Shown: positions 18,236 to 27,617, counted from the stretch's first letter. The stretch: 64,000 bases of DNA from Leptolyngbya sp. FACHB-261 (GCF_014696065.1 NZ_JACJPL010000026.1:186001-250000), one strand, 5' to 3'. The notes: a model not told the origin generated them from the letters alone. Program-made: numbers and translations.

Positions 18236-18333
18236 GAATAACGCCAAAGCTCAGCGGACCCACCCGCCCGAGCAAGGTTGAGTATACAAGAACCGCCACG
18301 GCGGGTGGGGTCTGTTGCAGCGCGAGGTTAGGC
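18236..18333. other. attC site (best-formed of the GC-rich pair)
   Basis: GAATAAC (18236-18242) and GTTAGGC (18327-18333) enclose long complementary arms: AGCGGACCCACCCGCC against GGCGGGTGGGGTCTG. The layout and sequence are those of classic integron attC sites. It lies between the 3' end of mazF and the start of the SMI1-like gene. Confidence 0.8.
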
Positions 18334-18390
18334 GGCTCGCCGGGGCAGCGTACAACGGGGCACAAAGACCTTGCTACGGCCACGCGTCCG

Positions 18391-18750
18391 CTAACTCTGA
18401 CCGAAGAACGAGGTCTGCTGAAACTTCAAGCCATCCAGGATCTGAACCACCCGAGCCTCCGACAACGCGCCGATGAGTTCACCGAGATGAGCCTTCAAGA
18501 CCGAGGATACTTGCGCCACAAGGACGACACTCTGCCTGGGGAGATTCCCCTCACCCGCGTGGAGCAACACGTTGCCCGGCTCGCTCGCGCGGCGGAGGTT
18601 TGTGGTCAGTGCGCAAACGACGACCGTGTGGACACGAGAGCGGTTAAATACGTCCTCTTGGACGATGACGTGTGGGTGTCGGACGCTTGGTACAGCCCCC
18701 CAGATCGCATCCGGCTCGATCCAGAAGATGTCACCGCGACTGAGATCCAT
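18391..18750 (-). CDS. mazF: MazF/PemK-family toxin, solitary
   Basis: 119 residues with the PemK/MazF barrel: N-terminal LSRGDIFWIEPD, middle VVVCALTTNLRRASEPGNVL, then LPRQSVVLVAQVSSVLKAHL. These are ribosome-independent mRNA interferases. The ATG at 18750 has GGAGG upstream. Only about 35 bp separate the start from a GCCTAAC box at 18787, so the cassette has no room for the usual upstream antitoxin. GC content is about that of the SMI1-like gene and far above the neighbours. Either a trans-acting antitoxin exists or the cassette is a stabilising toxin-only unit. Confidence 0.85.
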   Translation of the reverse strand: MDLSRGDIFWIEPDAIWGAVPSVRHPHVIVQEDVFNRSRVHTVVVCALTTNLRRASEPGNVLLHAGEGNLPRQSVVLVAQVSSVLKAHLGELIGALSEARVVQILDGLKFQQTSFFGQS

Positions 18751-18786
18751 GATGCCTCCGATTAGAGCTGACGCTCCCTCCTTCGC

Positions 18787-19037
18787 CGCCTAACGACTTA
18801 TTCTACAGAATTTAGCTACAGCTCTCCGGATTTGAGATAGATCAACGGCTACTCTGCTGTTAATCCACTTGAATCCAGGTGGATCAATAGCACCTTTGCT
18901 ATATATTCGCCAGTACGAGGTGGAGCAACAGAAAAACTCCGCAAATCCGCCCAAGCCAGCATGATAAAACATCCGTTTTATAGAGAAGTATTTATATAAG
19001 GGTACTTCATCCACTCATGCTGGAATCTTGCTCTCGA
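18787..19037 (+). other. Leader of IntI-derived element 2
   Basis: Begins at GCCTAACGACT, then GAATTTAGCTACAG. Similar in organisation to 4740-4984 before intI remnant 1, with shared ACTCATGC and TCGAAAGCTGCT. No gene supported. Confidence 0.35.
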
Positions 19038-19361
19038 AAGCTGCTAGATCAGGTGCGGGATGCTATCTGTCTCAAACACTATTCTTCACTGAAAAAAACT
19101 ATGTCCACTGGATTCGCCGCTTTATTTTGTTTCACAATGAATGCCATCCGGCTGAAATAAGCACCGCAGAGGTCACACGATTTTTGACCTGCCTAGTTGT
19201 TAATGAACACGTCGTTTCGACCCCTCAAAACCAGGCACTCAATGCCGTGTTGTGTGGAGGTGAGTTGCGTTTGAAGGAGTGCAGTGTGAGCCAAAAATAT
19301 TGATTTTGCTCAAACTCAAACTTCAGCCGAGGATGGCAAGGGCAGCGAGAGCTGTGTCATC
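19038..19361 (+). pseudogene. Decayed integron-type integrase fragment (intI remnant 2)
   Basis: Spells, with one frameshift, KLLDQVRDAICLKHYSS, then EKNYVHWIRRFILFHNECHP, AEISTAEVTRFLTCLVVNEH and STPQNQALNAVL, jumping directly to ELRLKEC and NIDFAQTQTSAEDGKG. The deletion between the ALNAVL block and the RLKE block matches that in the 4985 copy, so both derive from an already deleted ancestor rather than two independent losses. Catalytic residues are absent. Confidence 0.72.
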
Positions 19362-19377
19362 GCCTACAACAACGGTA

Positions 19378-19473
19378 TATGGAGCACTGGACGAGCAGCT
19401 CAACGAAACCTATACTGTTGGACCGGCAACACCTTCTCAAGTTCCATCTATAGTATTCACTCATAACCGAGTA
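19378..19473 (+). repeat. Dispersed tail element, copy R2
   Basis: Contains GGACGAGCAGCTCAACGAAA, CAACACCTTCTCAA and CATAACCGAGTAGCC. The frame DEQLNETYTVGPATPSQVP is open as in the other copies. Confidence 0.7.
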
Positions 19474-19556
19474 GCCGAGTGGGCTTGCTCAGCGTCTGTC
19501 AGCATTCTAACCAACACAAATGGCTTCGTCAGTCTGCTGTAACAGAATCGTTAGAT
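19474..19556. other. Degenerate attC-like site
   Basis: GCCGAGT (19474-19480) stands where other copies have GCCTAAC; GTTAGAT (19550-19556) is the right box and touches the stop of the AbiEii-like gene. The arms pair poorly. Confidence 0.35.
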
Positions 19557-20335
19557 CACACTTCGGGGACTAAAGAGTTAATTCCTTCCTGTAACACTTT
19601 TAGTTTATAGTCTAAAGTTCCTGGCTCATCAATATCTAAATCTCCAATCAGCCTATCCAGTAATAGATTTAGCTCAGCCAAAGTTTTTCCTTGAAGTATC
19701 TTGTAAATATCTTGCCCAAGTAAGTAGATGTTTGCATCAAGAAAATCAACTACTCCATCAGCAAGCTCATTTGCCAATTCAGTATAAACTCGTTCATCAT
19801 CCTCATACTTCGACAGAATAAATTCAATATCTTCTAAATCTTTGTTGGTACGTTCTCCACGATCCCCCCAAGCAAAAACCTTGAGAACTATAAAAGCTGG
19901 CGTATCAATCACTTGGATTTCCAGGTCATCGATACTAGCAGTTTTCGCATGTAAGAGAGCTTCAGTAAAACCTAAAACGTTCATGGGATTTTCGCTATCA
20001 GGCCAAATAATTTGTTGGTCAGGCTCACCAATTTTTCCAAAGGGCACTATATCAACCTCGATATTGGTTTCTACATGTATGAATTTATAAGAGTTTTTCG
20101 TAGGCTTAAAGCAAGGAGGATCGCCCTCGATTAGATGTTCACGAAGTTTTTGATAGGCTCCCCAACTATCTATTGATATTGCTACATCCCAATCCTTTGT
20201 TCCTCTTCCTTCCCCAAATTTCTGATCGAATATCAGTAGCCTAGCTCCTGCACCGACCAGAATCATTGGCAGCTCTAATGCGCTGATTATATTTACCAAA
20301 TCAGCCAAGACTTGTTTTTCTTTAGAACTGATCAT
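19556..20335 (-). CDS. AbiEii-like nucleotidyltransferase (type IV toxin candidate)
   Basis: About 259 residues with a DNA-polymerase-beta-type nucleotidyltransferase core: VGAGARLLIFDQKF, the Asp pair in GTKDWDVAISID and a third acidic residue in NIEVDIVPFG. This is the arrangement in AbiEii/AbiGii toxins, which stall growth during phage infection. The ATG at 20335 overlaps the end of the upstream gene (stop at 20322), a coupling typical of AbiE operons. A plain substrate nucleotidyltransferase cannot be excluded, but the neighbour favours a toxin-antitoxin or abortive-infection role. Confidence 0.65.
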   Translation of the reverse strand: MISSKEKQVLADLVNIISALELPMILVGAGARLLIFDQKFGEGRGTKDWDVAISIDSWGAYQKLREHLIEGDPPCFKPTKNSYKFIHVETNIEVDIVPFGKIGEPDQQIIWPDSENPMNVLGFTEALLHAKTASIDDLEIQVIDTPAFIVLKVFAWGDRGERTNKDLEDIEFILSKYEDDERVYTELANELADGVVDFLDANIYLLGQDIYKILQGKTLAELNLLLDRLIGDLDIDEPGTLDYKLKVLQEGINSLVPEV

Positions 20336-21407
20336 GCTTTTGAGCCAATTCCTCAATATATCGGTCGTAAATAAGTTGAGCTGTTTCTTTTAATCGGCTG
20401 TTACCAGTCCGGACTAACTCTGCATGGATTAGTAATGGATTAACAAGGTTTGGAGGAAAATCTCCAAATTCGTTTTGATTATACTCATCATGTTCTAAGC
20501 TTTGAAGTAACGCAATATTTCCCTCTGGGTCAGGTTTGAGTCTGAGCTTGACTGCTATCTGACGACTATCGACATTTTTACGAAGATGCAGTGTTGCACT
20601 AATGGGGCGAAGATATTCAGTTATTATTGAGGCAGCCAGCTCGCCGCCTATTAAATAGGGGTATCTACCTGCGTGTTCTTTAAGCTCATCTCCGACTTCT
20701 GAAAAGTTTCGCTTTCCAATAGGGCTAAATGTTCCAAGCAGTAATTTTGCACGTAGTCTTTCAGAGTATCCTAACTCCCACCGCTCAAGAAGCTTAACAT
20801 AATCAACGATTCTGTATTCTTTCTGACTGTATCTGATGTAATCTAACTCTCGAAGTTTTTTTAAAGTGCTTTTTACTGTTTCTGGAGTGACGCCAGAAAT
20901 GTGAGCAATTTGTTTGAAGTCATGCTCCATTGCAATAAGGCTTTGCTGGCTAAGCAAGGCATACATGACTTGTAAAGCAGCAGTAGTAATTTCTAAAGAC
21001 TTGCTTGCACTATGTTTTGTAGCCTGGTTGCGAACTATCACATAGATTTCTGGGCTATTAAGATAAATATTCCCGTCAACATCAATAAATTCGATGTTTC
21101 TCTCTAATAGTTGATTCACAACAAGATCAGATAAATTGCGCGTAACAAGTAGAGGTCTTTGCTCGTGCCTTAGTCTTGCACCTAAGTTGGTAAAATATTC
21201 TGCAACCGGTTCGACTACATCACTTGTGAGACCAGTTTTAATTTCACATACATAGTTGACAGTTTTATAGGGGGTGCTAATTATTAACTTCCCATCCGCC
21301 AAAACCTCGCTAGAGAAATAAGGCTCTCCTTGAACGGTCGCCTTGATATTAGGTAGTGATTCAAGGTAGGCAAGACACTTCTGGAACAGTGGGTTTTTAG
21401 GATGCAT
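20322..21407 (-). CDS. AbiEi-like winged-helix protein (type IV antitoxin candidate)
   Basis: About 361 residues. A middle winged-helix region (FKQIAHISGVTPETVKSTLK, then KLRELDYIRYS) follows an N-terminal half with a nuclease-like or sensor fold (PLLVTRNLSDLVVNQLLE, IEFIDVDGNIYL). AbiEi antitoxins repress their own operon and neutralise the nucleotidyltransferase. The gene overlaps the AbiEii-like gene by 14 bp. ATG at 21407 is preferred; an ATG at 21434 is in frame. It is longer than the common 200-residue AbiEi, so assignment is by context and HTH. Confidence 0.6.
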   Translation of the reverse strand: MHPKNPLFQKCLAYLESLPNIKATVQGEPYFSSEVLADGKLIISTPYKTVNYVCEIKTGLTSDVVEPVAEYFTNLGARLRHEQRPLLVTRNLSDLVVNQLLERNIEFIDVDGNIYLNSPEIYVIVRNQATKHSASKSLEITTAALQVMYALLSQQSLIAMEHDFKQIAHISGVTPETVKSTLKKLRELDYIRYSQKEYRIVDYVKLLERWELGYSERLRAKLLLGTFSPIGKRNFSEVGDELKEHAGRYPYLIGGELAASIITEYLRPISATLHLRKNVDSRQIAVKLRLKPDPEGNIALLQSLEHDEYNQNEFGDFPPNLVNPLLIHAELVRTGNSRLKETAQLIYDRYIEELAQKHDQF

Positions 21408-21434
21408 TGAACGGCTCCCCACTTGACAGTACAA

Positions 21435-21708
21435 GATTCAATTATATCCTTCAGTTGATATTTGGAGAAGGTTTCTAAAAAAACTGTTCCATAACCCGAG
21501 GGCACAGGACTTTTGCTAAACTCCTATCATTGTGACTTCTCCGCCATCATTACTTTCTGAGTGAGTTGCTTTAGAGATTCAGTACTCTAGCGTTAATGGC
21601 CGTTGTGGGGATAAGTATTGCAGATGCGGCTCTGTAACTGTGAAAAGAGACATGGCATCAAGTTGTACCTCTTAGTGCTGTTGAGATTGATTTGATAAGT
21701 TAGATGAA
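21435..21708. other. Intergenic, no feature recognised
   Basis: 274 bp upstream of the AbiE-like pair; presumably its promoter. Nothing else was seen. Confidence 0.3.
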
Positions 21709-22134
21709 TTAGGACACGACTAGTGTTTTACTGCTGCCATTGGTTGAGGCGTTTGTGGTTGCAGTTGGAGTGGGTTGAGGTGTAGAAGTCGTGGCAGTTG
21801 ATGTGGGTTGCTTGCTGCGCTTGCGATTGGAGCCACCTGCTTTGGCATATTCCATGCTGTTTCTGCCGTAGATGGTGGCAATTCCGCTCAGCATTCGTTG
21901 CGATAGTTCTGAGAGGGCTTTGTCCATTTCAGTGACGGTCTTGCGCGATTCTTCCAGGTTGGACAGAAGCGTGTTGTGGGCCTCAATGGTGGTGCGGGTG
22001 GTTTCGATAAGTCGGCTGTAGGTTGCAATGTTGAGGCCGTGGCCGAGGTCCAGGTTCTCGTTGATGGCTTTAAGCAGAGCGAGGCGACGTTGAGCTTTGT
22101 CTAAGGAGTCGGAGCCGCGAGTTCTGAGGGACAT
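21709..22134 (-). CDS. Hypothetical helical protein with Ser/Thr/Pro-rich tail
   Basis: 141 residues. Residues 1-90 are predicted-helical with many leucines (SRLIETTRTTIEAHNTLL, SNLEESRKTVTEMDKALSEL), compatible with a coiled coil; the last 40 residues are a low-complexity T/S/A/N tail after a basic patch (SNRKRSKQ). I do not recognise the family. The start ATG at 22134 sits at the beginning of dispersed element R3: the sequence around it (GACATATAGAT then CTTTACTGATTTGTTCTC) recurs at 30590-30625, so its promoter appears to belong to the repeat. Confidence 0.55.
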   Translation of the reverse strand: MSLRTRGSDSLDKAQRRLALLKAINENLDLGHGLNIATYSRLIETTRTTIEAHNTLLSNLEESRKTVTEMDKALSELSQRMLSGIATIYGRNSMEYAKAGGSNRKRSKQPTSTATTSTPQPTPTATTNASTNGSSKTLVVS

Positions 22135-22137
22135 ATA

Positions 22138-22480
22138 GATAAGTCTTTACTGATTTGTTCTCAAGATAGTGGAGTGCGCTTTGGGCTGGGTTGAGTGGTT
22201 TTGTGGATTTAATGGACGGCTGGGCGGAATGATTGGGGGTTTGTCTGTGTTTCTACTTATGGTTTGTTGTTTTGATGGGACTGGAATCAGCAATGGCAAG
22301 CGCGGAAATAACATCGGCAGTCGCGGATGTTATTTCCGCAGTTGCCGAAGTAATAAATACTTACGGCAATGCTTGCGGCGTGAATGAGCAACTCAACGAA
22401 ACCTACGCCGTTGAACCTGCAACACATTCTCAGATTCCAGCAGTCAAGTTCTAAATTATGTCCTTAATAACACCCGAGTA
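22138..22480 (+). repeat. Dispersed element, copy R3 (short heptad version)
   Basis: Shared leader (CTTTACTGATTTGTTCTC, TTGTGGATTTAA, GGGGGTTTGTCTGTG), then a 14-bp-arm inverted repeat (GCGGAAATAACATC at 22302-22315, GATGTTATTTCCGC at 22326-22339), then the shared tail ending directly at the attC-like site. Contains a 53-codon frame (22293-22454): MASAEITSAVADVISAV then VINTYGNACGVNEQLNET. Copies R4 and R5 keep the same frame open. Confidence 0.75.
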
Positions 22481-22567
22481 GCCTAACATTCCTGCTGGGC
22501 GGCTGTAAGTAATCTTTGCAATACAATCAACATGACTCACCAGTCCGCTCCAGCAGAGTTGTTATGT
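22481..22567. other. attC-like recombination site
   Basis: GCCTAAC (22481-22487) and GTTATGT (22561-22567) bound arms CCTGCTGGGCGG and CCGCTCCAGCAGAG. The centre TAATCTTTGCAAT resembles the centres at 29.88 and 32.38 kb. It lies at the 3' end of the NAD(P)-binding gene. Confidence 0.7.
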
Positions 22568-22664
22568 CGTGCTGCATCCTAGATAGTAGCTTCACCATTG
22601 ATTCAGATGAATTGACAATGCGTCCTAACATCTACCTACTTCACCAGCGATAAAACGTGAAACA

Positions 22665-23579
22665 TTAAGCATTGCTCAAATTAGTAAAAAATTGCCTCAA
22701 AGAGACTGGTGTAATCTGGGGATAACGATCGTTAGCAATATTTGTCAATTTGCCTTTCCCGGATTCCATTCCCCATAAATACTGTCGTCCAAGATAGTCA
22801 AAAACAGGTCTGCCAGCCACTTGATCTGCCTCAATCGAGGCTTTCAACTCATCTACGCTGCCTAAGTGTTGTTCACTTAATGCGCGTCCTGTTGCTACTT
22901 CGTAGGCTACCCGCAGTTGTTTAAACGTCGCAACTTCGCCTACAAATTCCAAGGTGACGTTGGTGAGACTTGCATCGGCAATCACCTCTGCAACGTACTT
23001 CGCTACATCAGAAATTGCCGTGAAATCTGCTGATTGGTCACCTGTGCCCCAGTAATTGAACGTTTCAGCTTCAACATCGATCGTGCCAATGAACGGGCTA
23101 GACAGAACCTCCATGAACGAGCCATTGTTTACCGAGACGTAGGGTACAGAACTACGCTGCAACACTTCAAAGAATCGCTTACGCATATCGATGTTGAAGT
23201 TATCGCCGTAGTCCAATTTGTGATAATCCAATGTGAAGTCTGAAGGCATGAACCGTTTGACCCCAGCTTGCTCTGAAGCTTGCAGCAAATTTGTTTGTCC
23301 AGCAACGTAGGACTCGGGATCGTTCCCGATCGCAGAAATGATCGCTTCAACTCCCGCAACCGCCGCAGGCAAACTGGCAGGAACCATCATGTCCCCCTCG
23401 ACAAAGGTGGCTCCCCTAGCTCTGAATGCTTCCAATTTTTCCGCTTTCGCCGGGTCACTCAAACTGCCAGGACGGACTAAGATGCGTAACTCCATTGCCC
23501 CTTTATCCAAAATGGCATGAGCAATTTGGGAACCCAGCAATCCAGTACCAACTAAAAGCACAATTGGTTTCGTAGTCAT
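22665..23579 (-). CDS. NmrA/isoflavone-reductase-like NAD(P)-binding oxidoreductase
   Basis: About 304 residues, an atypical SDR: dinucleotide-binding LLVGTGLLGSQIAHAILDKG, then EGDMMVPASLPAAVAGVEAI and the probable active-site region SDFTLDYHKLDYGDNF. Members are NADPH-dependent enone/isoflavone reductases or redox sensors. ATG at 23579 is preceded by AAGGAGAAACGAC. It is divergent from the LysR gene at 23681, which likely controls it. It ends about 100 bp from an attC-like site. Confidence 0.9.
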   Translation of the reverse strand: MTTKPIVLLVGTGLLGSQIAHAILDKGAMELRILVRPGSLSDPAKAEKLEAFRARGATFVEGDMMVPASLPAAVAGVEAIISAIGNDPESYVAGQTNLLQASEQAGVKRFMPSDFTLDYHKLDYGDNFNIDMRKRFFEVLQRSSVPYVSVNNGSFMEVLSSPFIGTIDVEAETFNYWGTGDQSADFTAISDVAKYVAEVIADASLTNVTLEFVGEVATFKQLRVAYEVATGRALSEQHLGSVDELKASIEADQVAGRPVFDYLGRQYLWGMESGKGKLTNIANDRYPQITPVSLRQFFTNLSNA

Positions 23580-23680
23580 GTCGTTTCTCCTTGAAAAATT
23601 CAACCTGATGAAACGATAGCTTTTGCAAAAGACAAGAAAAAGTAGCTATAATTCAAAACACTTATGCAAAAGATGCAAAG

Positions 23681-24598
23681 GTGGATAAGCTCAAAAGCCT
23701 ATTGATTTTCATGAGATCGGCACAGCATCGCAGTTTCTCTGAAGCCGCACGGCAGTTAGGGATGTCGCCTTCGGCAGCGAGTCGGGCGGTGTTGCGATTG
23801 GAGGAGGATTTGGGTATTCGTCTATTGCAACGCACCACCCGCAGCTTGACTCTGACAGATGATGGTTCTCGATTTTACGATCGGTGCCAGCAAATCCTGG
23901 ATGAACTTGAAGAAGCGGAGCTGGAGATCAAACAATCCCAAACAATCCCTACGGGAACTCTGAGACTAGATCTCTCAACAGCGTTGGGAAAAATGCATAT
24001 TGCGCCTGCGTTGCCCCGTTTTGCAGCTCAGTATCCAGAGTTGACGCTGAACGTTTCATTTAGCGATCGCTTCGTTGATCTGATTGATGAAGGCATCGAT
24101 GCCACGATACGAGTTGGCATGGGGGGTGATAGCCGCCTAATTATGAGAAGCCTTGCAACTATGCGGCTTGTCACTTGTGCATCGCCCAAATATCTCACAT
24201 CGAATGGTTTACCCACGACACCTTCAGGCTTGAACAATCATCACTGTATCAATTTCATCTACCCACAAACTCGGCGAGAGTTTGACTGGAAGTTTGAGCA
24301 AAATGAAAAACCCTTGAGCTTTAGTGTCAAAAGTCATCTTCAATTCGATGATGCGGAAGTTGTGCTGGATGCGGCGATTCAAGGTGCAGGAATTATTCAG
24401 CTTCCCAAATACATTGCAGCAGGTGCGATGGCCTGTGGAGAACTGCAACCCATTTTGCAAGACTATACAGCGCAAACTGGATTACCAATCGCCTTGGTGT
24501 ACCCACAAAAACGACACTTATCCGCTAAAGTTCGATGCTTCGCTGAGTTTATGGTGGAACTGATAACTGCATTAAAACAAGCAGGAGTTGTAGACTGA
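23681..24598 (+). CDS. LysR-family transcriptional regulator
   Basis: 305 residues, GTG start. The HTH is FSEAARQLGMSPSAASRAVL followed by RLEEDLGIRLLQRTTRSLTL. This is the subclass usually found divergent from, and repressing or activating, a quinone/enone reductase or NmrA-like gene, as here (22665). The effector domain is complete. The start is set by the family N-terminus (MDKLKSLLIFMRSAQHRSF). An attC-like site follows at 24678, so regulator and target form one cassette-sized unit. Confidence 0.92.
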   Translation: MDKLKSLLIFMRSAQHRSFSEAARQLGMSPSAASRAVLRLEEDLGIRLLQRTTRSLTLTDDGSRFYDRCQQILDELEEAELEIKQSQTIPTGTLRLDLSTALGKMHIAPALPRFAAQYPELTLNVSFSDRFVDLIDEGIDATIRVGMGGDSRLIMRSLATMRLVTCASPKYLTSNGLPTTPSGLNNHHCINFIYPQTRREFDWKFEQNEKPLSFSVKSHLQFDDAEVVLDAAIQGAGIIQLPKYIAAGAMACGELQPILQDYTAQTGLPIALVYPQKRHLSAKVRCFAEFMVELITALKQAGVVD

Positions 24599-24677
24599 GG
24601 ACAACGAACCTCAGCGCAACTTGGTCTAGAACAGCAACAGATAATATTGTGGTACTACCCTCACCGAGCACTCAGCG

Positions 24678-24774
24678 ACATAACGACTAAGTTGAGCGGC
24701 GGCAGAAAAGTGAAACGAAGCAAAGCGACTCTCAACTGTCCGCTCCAATGTCTCCCTCAGAGCCTATGTTAGGC
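24678..24774. other. attC-like recombination site
   Basis: ACATAAC (24678-24684) and GTTAGGC (24768-24774) bound arms AGTTGAGCGG and CTCAACTGTCCGCTC. Lies between the convergent ends of the LysR and histidine kinase genes. Confidence 0.6.
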
Positions 24775-24993
24775 TGCAACTTCACTGCTCGCCCCACACT
24801 GCTTGGCTTTCCACAGTTTAGCTCGAAACCACGATCACCCCAACTAACACCCTTTTGAACGATCGCACCACTCACTGATGACCTTAAAACCACGAACCAC
24901 GAACCTTCTGGGCGATCGTACTACCAATCGCTACTCTGGAAGTGCCGTAACAATAGAAATTCTTCCAGCCAAATCCCAAATTGCAAATTCGTA

Positions 24994-26640
24994 CTAGATA
25001 CCTCTGATTCGTCCAGCCAGATTCGCAATCACTGCAATTAATTCAGCAGGTTCAACGGGTTTGGCAACATGGGACTGGAAGCCTGCTAAAAGAGCAGCCA
25101 TACGATCTTGAGTTCTGGCGTACGCGGTCAGGGCGATCGCGGGAATTCTGCCTCCGTGCTCTGGTTTCAGTGCTCTGATTCGACGCAACAGAGCATAACC
25201 ATCTTCATCTGGCATTCCAATATCACTAATTAAGATATGCAGTGGTGTCGAAGATGTGGTTAGTAATGAGATGGCTTCGTCTGCTGAAGCTGCAACCATG
25301 ACTTCTGCCCCACAAACTTCTAGCGTGTAGGTGAGTAAATCCCGAATATCCGCATCGTCATCCACGATCAGCACCCTCAAGCCATCTAGCCGAGGGGAGC
25401 AGTCAAATGGGACGCTGCCTCCCACTGTTGGATGCACCCGTTCTGGTTCAATCGCTGCTGGACCAACAGCCATCAGGGGAAGTTTCACTGTGAATGTTGC
25501 GCCTTGTCCTTCTCCTGGGCTTTCAGCGTGCACCGTTCCGCCATGCAGCTCCACCAACTGGCGGACAATCGCTAAACCCAGCCCCAACCCGCCAAAGGAA
25601 CGAGTGATGGAACTATCTGCCTGGCGAAAGCGCTCAAAGACGTAGGGAAGGAATTCTGCACTGATACCTTGACCCGTATCCGCCACCACAATTTCAACAT
25701 GCGAATTAATGCGTTGCAGGCAGACCTGAATCCGCCCGCGTTTCGGAGTGAACTTGATCGCATTGCTGAATAAATTCCAGACAATCTGTTGTAACCGCTC
25801 AGGGTCGCCTAAAACAGGACCGGCTGCTGGATCAAGTACTAACTGCAATCGTAGGTTTTTTGCATCAGCGGCAGGTCGTACCGTATCGATTGCTGCCTCA
25901 ATGACGGGTAATAGCTCAACCGTTCGCACATTGAGGCGAAGTTGGCCTGTAATAATGCGTGAAATATCCAGGAGATCATCAATTAACTGGGCCTGAGATC
26001 TGGCATTGCGCTCAATCGTTTCTAGAGCACGATTCACCGTTGCTTCGTTTGCCCTGTTGGTTTGAAGGATCTTAGACCAGCCGAGGATAGCATTGAGGGG
26101 GGTCCGTAGTTCATGGGAAACGGTCGAGAGAAATTCATCCTTCAATCGATTAAGATTCTCAGCCTCCGCTCGTGCTTTCTGTTCCTGCACCAGAAGTTGA
26201 GTCCGCTCTTCTTCCACTCTTTGGCGCTGCCGGATCTCTTTTGCCAATTCATTAATCTTTTTGTTCAATAGGGTGAATCGGCTGCTGGCGGATTCCCTGT
26301 TTTTTAAGCGCAATAAAATTAGTGCAGGTGATTCGGGTGACGACGGTTGGATAGCAGCGCCTTCACAGCGATACAAGCAAGTTTCTCCATCGTTGGCCCT
26401 CAAGGTTAATGAGCCAAGCACCATTTCTCGACTGCTAGAGCAATTGCGTAAATACTGTTTCACCTGATCAGGAGGATTGGTCGCTAGCTCAAAGATCGTC
26501 CTTCCTTGCGGTATCTGACGGGGTAGACCCAGCATCTTGGAGAATGCCGGATTGGTAGCTAATATCTGACCTTTTCCCGAAGTCAGCAGCATGGGCTCTG
26601 GCAAAAGTCTGGCGAACTTGAGAAACTGTTCGGGAGTCAC
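24994..26640 (-). CDS. Hybrid sensor histidine kinase (PAS-HisKA-HATPase-REC)
   Basis: About 548 residues: a PAS-like domain ([20 protein letters not shown]), a coiled coil ([16 protein letters not shown]), the dimerisation/phosphoacceptor helix with His in [17 protein letters not shown], an HATPase with N-box [17 protein letters not shown] and G-boxes ([15 protein letters not shown]), and a C-terminal receiver with phosphoacceptor Asp in [16 protein letters not shown]. No transmembrane segment, so it is cytosolic. The start is GTG at 26640, overlapping the TGA of the upstream MOD1 gene (GTGA); a longer open frame to 26862 only reads through that gene. Confidence 0.93.
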   Translation of the reverse strand: MTPEQFLKFARLLPEPMLLTSGKGQILATNPAFSKMLGLPRQIPQGRTIFELATNPPDQVKQYLRNCSSSREMVLGSLTLRANDGETCLYRCEGAAIQPSSPESPALILLRLKNRESASSRFTLLNKKINELAKEIRQRQRVEEERTQLLVQEQKARAEAENLNRLKDEFLSTVSHELRTPLNAILGWSKILQTNRANEATVNRALETIERNARSQAQLIDDLLDISRIITGQLRLNVRTVELLPVIEAAIDTVRPAADAKNLRLQLVLDPAAGPVLGDPERLQQIVWNLFSNAIKFTPKRGRIQVCLQRINSHVEIVVADTGQGISAEFLPYVFERFRQADSSITRSFGGLGLGLAIVRQLVELHGGTVHAESPGEGQGATFTVKLPLMAVGPAAIEPERVHPTVGGSVPFDCSPRLDGLRVLIVDDDADIRDLLTYTLEVCGAEVMVAASADEAISLLTTSSTPLHILISDIGMPDEDGYALLRRIRALKPEHGGRIPAIALTAYARTQDRMAALLAGFQSHVAKPVEPAELIAVIANLAGRIRGI

Positions 26641-27185
26641 CCCTCGCTTTCTCCCTTGAAATATTCTCTTCCTTGACTTTCTTCTGCCTCCAGAGTGGGT
26701 TTCAAATAAACGACCACCCGACATCCAGGCGCACCCGTCGCGATCGTCTCTTGCAGTTCTACTTTGGCGTACCCTAGATTGTCCGCTGCAATGGAACCAA
26801 AAACATTGGAGGTCATCATACACATAGCGGGGCGATCGATAACTTTTTCGGCAAACGGGCAAGCACGGTTCCCTAAGACAATCTTCTCATCCGTTTGTTC
26901 AATAAGATAAAAGTCACCCTGGATTCGCTTCTTCAAATCCACGAAGACATCGGCTACTTGCTCTCGCGTCAGATGGGATACCTCTAGAGCCGCTTTGTAG
27001 TCCTGATCGATTTGCCTCCCCATATTCTGACCTACGACACTGATAAACCCTGAAGCTTCATCTAAGCCCACGACGTCCTGTAATGTACCCGCTAACTCTC
27101 GAATTAAGGTACGTAAAAACACATCCCGCTCCAAAGGAATTGTGAGATCCTTCATGGGTGTTTCAGACTTAAAAGAACTATTCAT
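26637..27185 (-). CDS. Methanogen output domain 1 (MOD1)-like protein
   Basis: 182 residues matching the MOD1 pattern: [15 protein letters not shown], then [20 protein letters not shown], and [13 protein letters not shown], with conserved Cys residues that could bind a metal or FeS centre. The domain usually sits at the output end of two-component proteins; here it is a separate protein directly upstream of, and overlapping, a hybrid histidine kinase, so the two probably act as sensor input and kinase. The start ATG at 27185 follows GAGGAATTCCT. Confidence 0.75.
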   Translation of the reverse strand: MNSSFKSETPMKDLTIPLERDVFLRTLIRELAGTLQDVVGLDEASGFISVVGQNMGRQIDQDYKAALEVSHLTREQVADVFVDLKKRIQGDFYLIEQTDEKIVLGNRACPFAEKVIDRPAMCMMTSNVFGSIAADNLGYAKVELQETIATGAPGCRVVVYLKPTLEAEESQGREYFKGESEG

Positions 27186-27617
27186 AGGAATTCCTCATAA
27201 TTGAGTTCAGCAGAAATTTAGTCAAAACTATAATGTCACCGGACGGAGGGACAGGTAATATGGCTAAAGATAGATGACCCAGATACCATTGTGTTGCTTT
27301 ACTCCCGCGCGAGTCTGTAACGCAACCAGCCAATTACTACGGGGCTAGGCGAGCTGCATCATGGGGCAGCTCAATATCATCAGTTGCCAGAGTATATGTA
27401 TCCTGCAAGATTGTGAGACTGAGGCAGTGATCGCCTCTATAGAAGGAAACCATTGCGAATGTAACATCCACACGTCTCCCAGCAAGAGTGAACTATCAAC
27501 CTTGAGGAACTGTCCTATAGATAACCTTACAGTGACTTGGCTTTGAGCACCTACAGACAATTTTTCTGTCTTGCCTCAGCTACAAACGAAGCAGGCTAAC
27601 GACTATTGGACTGAAAG
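27186..27617. other. Intergenic, promoter of the MOD1-kinase operon
   Basis: Short open frames on both strands lack family likeness. GGCTAACGACT at 27594 is a lone attC-type box without a matching partner. No gene supported. Confidence 0.3.

Noticed and set aside
18222-18383. N-terminal extension of the SMI1-like protein
   Set aside because: The extension is translation of the neighbouring attC site (ALQQTPPA-type peptide), not part of the protein.
26641-26862. N-terminal extension of the histidine kinase
   Set aside because: It reads through the MOD1 coding region in another frame; the GTGA overlap gives a better start.
27361-27546. 61-codon + strand open frame and its reverse
   Set aside because: No family likeness, no convincing ribosome site, lies in the promoter region of the MOD1 operon.
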